From Dysidea avara (taxonomy: Eukaryota > Porifera > Demospongiae > Dictyoceratida > Dysideidae): a DNA stretch of 64,000 bases. The stretch spans positions 24,688,672-24,752,671 of the forward strand of contig NC_089277.1 of assembly GCF_963678975.1 (NCBI RefSeq). Direction: 5' to 3'. The translations under genes were made by a program, and so were the position numbers. The notes beneath the pieces are model-generated. The model was not told the DNA's origin, ran no database searches, and saw only the letters and a program-made list of their open reading frames with translations. Below are positions 58,212-64,000 of the stretch, piece by piece; positions within the stretch are counted from its first letter, which is position 1; each line of letters starts with the position of its first letter.

Positions 58212-61200
58212 ATGGTAGTGCAAGGTACATATATGTACTAGGCACTGTCAGTGATTAAAAGTATCGACATGGCCACATGTAGCTCTAGTTTGTTGTATGC
58301 CATGAAACTAATGTTCAATTCCAAATTAGGAATCTATTGTAATAGTTAATTTTGTAGACAAAACTAGTATCACATGGACACTTGCTCCCACAGTAACTAA
58401 GTACTTGCAATACAAATAGTGTGACTGTTATACTGTATATATAGTTCTGGTGTCAAAGGACATACAAAATGATACAATATGTGTTAACTTTACGGAGCGA
58501 TATGTGCATTATGTAGCAATACCTACGTACATTATTAAAAGCTGATACTTATTTTGTGTATTCATATAGTTATTCTTAACATTGTACTGACAATTTCTGG
58601 AGCACTAAAGTTGGCAACCACTGGAATTGGTGCTCATCATGTTTACAGTGTTCAGTCTGATGACATGTTATGTGTGCAGCCATCATGTCATCAGTTAAAG
58701 TATTTTGTTGAGAAAAGTCATTTGTACTTCATCTCGAATACAATATTTTACTTTGCTGAAGGAGAATACCACCATGTTCATGGTGATTTAATAGTTCAAA
58801 ATGTCAGTAACTTTTCCCTCATTGGTACACCAAATACCAGTGACCCTGCCTTACCTGTAAATGTCATCAAATGTTTACCAGAACATTCCGTATATTTCTA
58901 CAATGTGGCTAATCTTCTAGTAAAGGATCTAAAATTTCAAAGCTGTGGTAGTTTGCTTTCTAACCACAAAAACAACAACACACAAGAAATTCAATGGGCA
59001 ACACTTTTGTTTCAATGCTGTACTAATTTGAAAATAGTAAATGTTTATATTCACAACCTAGTGGGATATGGAATATCAGCCCATAGTGTGATAGGAAACA
59101 ACAGTCTTGAAAATGTCACAGTAATAATGGGCAGAGATAATGTGACTCTTGACATGTGTAGTTATGGAGCAAAGTGGAGTTATAGAAATTTGAATGGTGA
59201 CTTTACGGAAATAAACAAGATTATCGTAGAGGTAAATTCAGATATGCAAATTCTTGAGCTGGAATTATACAAACACAACATACAGTTGAACATAAAAAAT
59301 TCCAATTTTTCTATACTGAATGGCACAACTTTAATTTTATCTGCATTACACAGTCACATCAACATTAATCAATGTAGCTTTATTCAAAACAGTGCACACC
59401 AACTCATCAGTTTCCAGTACATCCTGTCTTACATTGGAGTGACTAAAGACCACTCAAGACTTGATGTTACTTTCCATGAAATTGTATTTTCACACAACAG
59501 GTATTCTGATTACTTGGAAGACATTGCTAACGCATCTGTTCTAAAGTTTCAGGTGTCTTTGAAAAATCACCAGTTAAATTTAACTTATGATCACACAATC
59601 AGCATTACTTTCAATGATGTTATATTTTATGGAAATCAGTTAGCTTTGTTGCAAGTGGTAGCACCTGATCCCCTGACTCACAATCAGTCATCTGTACATG
59701 TGGTGGTTTCTACCGAAGACTACTACATCGCAGAAGCTAACAGTCAACATACCAGATTAATATCACTAACAAATGGACAGCTTTACTTTAATGGAATCAC
59801 CAAATTTATTAACAATACTGCAAATGAAATAGTGTATTTATCTTCCTCAATGTTACACTTCTCAAACTCCACAGTGTTTGATAATAACACATGTAAACAA
59901 TTAATTTCTCTAAACTGTAAACTGTGTTATTTAATGCTGACAGGCAGAGCCAATGTAACATTCTCCAACAACGCAGCATTTGATCAACTAATACATGTTC
60001 CCATTAGAAATAATCAACCTTACCCTTACTGTATATTTCAGTACTACTCACCAATACATAATGGATACAATGATTTTCAGATTAGCATGTTGCATAATGA
60101 TGCTGATGTTAAGTTAATCTTGGACACTGTCTTCCAGTTAACATCACATTGCAAATGGGCTTTTGGAGCAGCATTTCAGAACATGAACCCATCAGTTGTA
60201 AATAGTGAAATCATTGACTTTGGATACAAGAATGCTACATCCTATCAATTAGGTACTCACACCACAGTCTGTTATTGTCCATCAACATCACATTACAACT
60301 GTAGTGTTGATCAATTAGGTCCTGTATATCCTGGTGAAAATTTGACTGTGGATTTATGTCTACCTTACTACAATGAAGAAATTGGTATCTTGTACATTGA
60401 TACATACAATGATAATTTGCCACAATCAGCTTGTATCATAAATGACCACAAAAGTGCAAAACATGTATTTCATTACAAGGAAAGAAACAGTTTGGATTTT
60501 GCCATAGCCTCAGCACAACCAGCAGCTTGTGAGCTATTCCTAACAGCTCAACCAAACTTGTTTATCTTTTATGAAGCATTTTATGTCCACCTTCTGCCAT
60601 GTCCATTAGGATTTACATTACAACATGGAATTTGTGACTGTGATCCTGATCCTAGAAAATACATTGATGAGTGTATGATAAGTAGTCAAACAGTGAGAAG
60701 ACATTCCAATGTTTATATATTGGGTATTAACTCAACCAAACAGTACATGGTGTCCACTGATTGTCCCACCTACTATTGCCTACAAGGTACAACATGGATT
60801 AATTTACATCATCCAGATGATCAATGCCAGCCTCACAGAACTGGTTTGCTGTGCTCACAATGTGCAGAAGGGTACAGTGTAGTGTTCAAGTCCAACCATT
60901 GTAAGAAATGTTCAAATGTTCACCTATTGTACTTACTCTACTTCATATTCTGAATCACTGGCTTGCTTTTAATCTTCCTTCTTTTTCATTTCAACTTAAC
61001 TGTGACAAATGGACCAATTAATAGTTTTATTTTCTATGTTAACATTGTTAGGCTAAGTAGTTCTGCTATGCATTTACCAGACAGACTGGTATCACCTTTA
61101 CTGGCTTATATTTACATTGCTAATATTGAGACATATGTTGAAAGATGTTTGTATGATGGAATGGATATGTATGCTAGACAGTTCATTGCAATCACATACC

Positions 61201-62090
61201 CACTATATTTTATATTGATTGCTACTTCATTAATACTAGGTAGTCGTTACTCTACCAAATTGCATCGGTTAACATTTAACAGAGCACTACCAGTACTAGC
61301 AACTTTGTTTGTGTTTACCTACACTAGCATGCTGTATGTCATAGCTAGTACATCTTTGTACACTACCATCACTACTATACCAAGTCACAGTTCCAAGAAT
61401 CTTTGGTTGCTTGATCCAACTATTCCACTATTTGGATGGAAGTTTTCACTTTTGATTAGTATATGCTTATTATTTTTTCTGTTCATGCTGATGTTTAATA
61501 CCATAATGTTGTTTACTAAACCACTGATGAGATTCAAAATAATACATCGATTCAAGCCATTAATAGATACGTTTCAAGGACCATTCAAAAGTCAATATTA
61601 ATACTGGGTTGGTATACAACTATTGATCAGAAATATCATTGCATTTCTTTCTGTTTTGGAAAAAGCCATCAGTCTTGCAGTAAGTTGTATTATAATTGTA
61701 ACTGTGGCTATCATTCATGGGTACATTCAACCAAACAAGAGCAAAATAGTAAATGTTCAGGAGTCATTACTTTTATACAACTTCATTACACTGTGTATAT
61801 TCCTTATATTCAACAAAAATGAAACATTGAACATTATCATGATAAATGTGATGGTTGGTCCGTCATGTCTTCACTGTCTGGTCATTGTAGCTTATCATGT
61901 GTTTGTCTTCATTATTGCCATCCATTGTACCAGACTAGTAAAATCTGCAACAAACATAAGCAATTGCATAGTGCAATATTGCTACCAAAAAAGGCAAAGA
62001 AAAGCTCACGTTGAAAACTTGTGTACAGAAATTCCAGAAGTTGCATTTAATTTTGCTAACTTTCGAGATCCATTAATAGGTGAAGATTGA
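58212..62090 (+). pseudogene. Family copy F, near-intact with two in-frame stops
   Basis: Exon 1 is 58212-58224 (ATG GTA GTG CAA G, donor GTACAT) and the main exon starts at 58570 (345-bp intron), as in copy C. The frame is continuous to the final FRDPLIGED but has a TGA at 60951-60953, brought in by a 6-bp insertion in the first membrane segment, and a TAA at 61599-61601 (Tyr to stop). Neither shifts the frame. The first 799 codons of the main exon are open and would give a secreted ectodomain ending within the first membrane segment. Most of the gene is C-like, but from about 61850 to the end it resembles copy E (AIHCT, EIPEV, NFANFR). It is a recent pseudogene or null allele; a soluble truncated product is possible but unproven. 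Confidence 0.82.
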
Positions 62091-62258
62091 ACATTATCGA
62101 CTATGAGATAGTACTATGTATAATATGTGATTTGTGTGTGTTAATTGCACCATAAACACGTATGAAAAAATTACTGTAGCTATATCATGGACATGTATAA
62201 CTAATATCAGCAATGCACGTGTAATGATGATTGCAAGTATAAAAGGCACATACATAGA
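62091..62258. other. 3' flank of copy F
   Basis: A short AT-rich spacer between the stop and the third composite repeat; no feature seen. Confidence 0.5.
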
Positions 62259-63048
62259 TCAAGACACACGGTAGTATGTCGTGCGGCCCAAGAAGCCGGC
62301 GCGCAACACTCGTAGTATATTGACAGGAAGAAAGAAAACGCAATTTTCGCATCTCCGTAGCTCTGTGCTGCCTTGATGAAACAAGACGATTTTTGCTGTG
62401 GACACTCCCTCTACCTTCAGTACTCCACATTCCAACTTAGAGCGAAATCGCTTCACACGTTCCCGAGATATTCAACTTCAAAAATTGGCTTAGTTTCTTC
62501 GTGTTTTTTTTCTTCTTATTTTTCTTCCTCTTTTCGCACACTTACAAAAACTGCTATAAAACGCGAACGCCATATCCGATTGCCTTGAAATTTGGCACAC
62601 AGAAGGGGGGTATAAAGGCGCATCTCTGTACCAACTTTTGCTAGGATACGATAAACAGGTAAAGAGTTATGATCGATTATTCACGAAAAATAACACCAAT
62701 ATGTTGTCACGCCTACAGGGTAAACCGCGTATGGGAAGAAGCTGAAAATCGGTGGGTGAATAGGTTAACTATTGAACCTCAAACCTTTTGTAGTTTGAAA
62801 GAAATCGAGCTAAAAACCAGGAAGATACAACGAAAAAACCAACAGTGTGTAACAATTACGCAATCGAGATTAGCTAATAAAAAACGACTACTTGCCACGC
62901 CTACCAGATAAACCGTTAGGGGTAATGCTTTGAAAATCGCTGTACAGATGGAGTAATCACCTTAGAAAGGCTCTTCAATGGTGTAGAAGAATCAGACTTA
63001 AAGCCACGGAGTTATAACACGAAATCCAACTTGGTGCAGTAAGTGCGA
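62259..63048 (+). repeat. Composite repeat element 3, head
   Basis: About 790 bp matching 24931-25710 and the inverse of 46252-47047. The terminal stem has one mismatched position (GACACAC against GTATGTC). Confidence 0.8.
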
Positions 63049-63075
63049 GATCGAGATACTCTAATAGAGCAGTCA

Positions 63076-64000
63076 TCCTAATAGAGCAGTCACCCTGAAG
63101 AGAATTCAAGAGATCAGCTAGAAACAAGCAACCTGTATAGAGATCAGCTAGAAACAAGTCACCCTGTAGAGAGATCAGCTACAAACAATTCACCCTGTAG
63201 AGAGATCAGCTAGAAAAAGTTACCTTATAGGGAGTTCATGCAACTATGGAAAGGGATAGTTCAGCTAGAAGAAATCACATTGTAGAGTTCAGCTACAAAG
63301 AAACTACCATGTAGAGAGTTCAACTACAAACAAATCGCCCTGTAGAGAGATCAATAGAAGAAGTTACCTTGTAGAGAGTTCAGCTACAAACAAATCACCC
63401 TGTAGAGAGATCAGCTAGAAGAAGTAACCTTTCAGAGAGTTCAGTTACAAAGAAACCATCATGTAGAAAGTTCAGCTACAAACTAGTGACCTTGTAGAGA
63501 CATCAGCTAAAAGAAGTTACCTTGTAGAGAGTTCAGCTACAGAGAAACTATCATGTAGAGAGTTCAGCTGCAAACAAATCACATGTAGAGAGTTCAGCTA
63601 CAAGTAAATCTCCCTGTAGAGAGATCAGCTAGACGAAGTTTCCTTGTAGAGAGTTCAGCTACAAACAAATCACCTTGTAGAAAGATCAGCTAGAAGAAAT
63701 TACCTTGTAGAGAGTTCAGCTACAAAGAAACCATCATGTAGAGAGTTCAGCTGCAAACAAAACACCTGTAGAGAGTTCAGCTACAAACAAATCACCCTGT
63801 AGAAAGATCAGCTAGAAGGAGTCACCTTGTAGAGAGTTCAGTTACAAAGAAATCATCAAGTAGAGAATTCAGCTACAAACTAGTGACCTTGTAGAGACAT
63901 CAGCTAAAAGAAATTACCTTGTAGGGAGTTCAGCTACAAAGAAACCACCATGTAGAGAGTTCAGCTGCAAACAAATCACCTGTAGAGAGTTCAGCTACAA
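63076..64000 (+). repeat. Satellite array 3, runs off the window
   Basis: The same 30-bp monomers and order as array 1, following the dispersed motif at 63049-63075. Confidence 0.95.

Noticed and set aside
60951-60953. Stop-codon readthrough or selenocysteine at the F TGA
   Set aside because: The stop arises from a 6-bp insertion absent from C, a second stop follows, and no recoding element is visible; pseudogenisation is simpler.

Overview
This is eukaryotic, clearly metazoan, low-GC genomic DNA. It has spliced genes with GT-AG introns, large secreted or membrane proteins rich in N-glycosylation sequons, a BEL/Pao retrotransposon, many MITEs and fold-back elements, tRNA-like SINEs and long satellite arrays. 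The mix is most like a demosponge (Amphimedon-type); that assignment is recall and inference, since no rRNA or organism-specific marker is present. There are no prokaryotic or viral genomic features.

The backbone of the window is one multigene family in six copies, called A-F here: A 1-3467 (-, runs off the left edge), B 6299-10139 (-), C 20457-24364 (+), D 31813-35665 (-), E 37089-40625 (-) and F 58212-62090 (+). Each product is about 1,180-1,195 residues: a signal peptide, a long N-glycosylated repeat region that looks like a parallel beta-helix, a cysteine-rich EGF-like stretch, about eight hydrophobic membrane segments and a short tail ending PLIGED. Copies A, C and E have open reading frames. 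B and D are decayed pseudogenes, and F is broken only by two in-frame stops. A tiny 5' exon (Met plus a few residues ending Val-Gln, phase-1 donor) precedes the main exon in A, C and F, with relics upstream of B and in an orphan fragment at 47.5 kb. A, B and D form one subfamily. C and most of F form another. E is a third, and it shares sequence patches with C and with the tail of F, which suggests gene conversion or recombination. The cluster resembles a birth-and-death family of surface receptors; no function can be assigned from sequence.

Layout: 0-13.4 kb holds A and B with B's upstream region, which is riddled with MITEs. 13.4-20.4 kb is a dense field of palindromic fold-back elements, hAT-type MITEs and a possible small spliced gene. 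20.4-24.4 kb is C. 24.9-28.5 kb is a composite repeat (780-bp head plus about 2.7 kb of 30-bp-monomer satellite). 28.5-30.6 kb has fold-backs, an X-box cluster, a 200-N gap and a coding remnant. 30.8-40.6 kb holds D and E. 42.6-47.0 kb has a fold-back and a second composite satellite element, inverted. 47.1-49.2 kb is a duplicate of B's upstream region. 49.5-56.3 kb is a LINE fragment interrupted by a BEL/Pao element, whose left LTR is itself split by a 3.45-kb DNA transposon. 56.3-57.35 kb is a large inverted repeat. 58.2-62.1 kb is F, followed by the third composite satellite element, which runs off the right edge.

Target-site duplications and paralogous empty sites allow several insertions to be dated relative to each other directly from the sequence.
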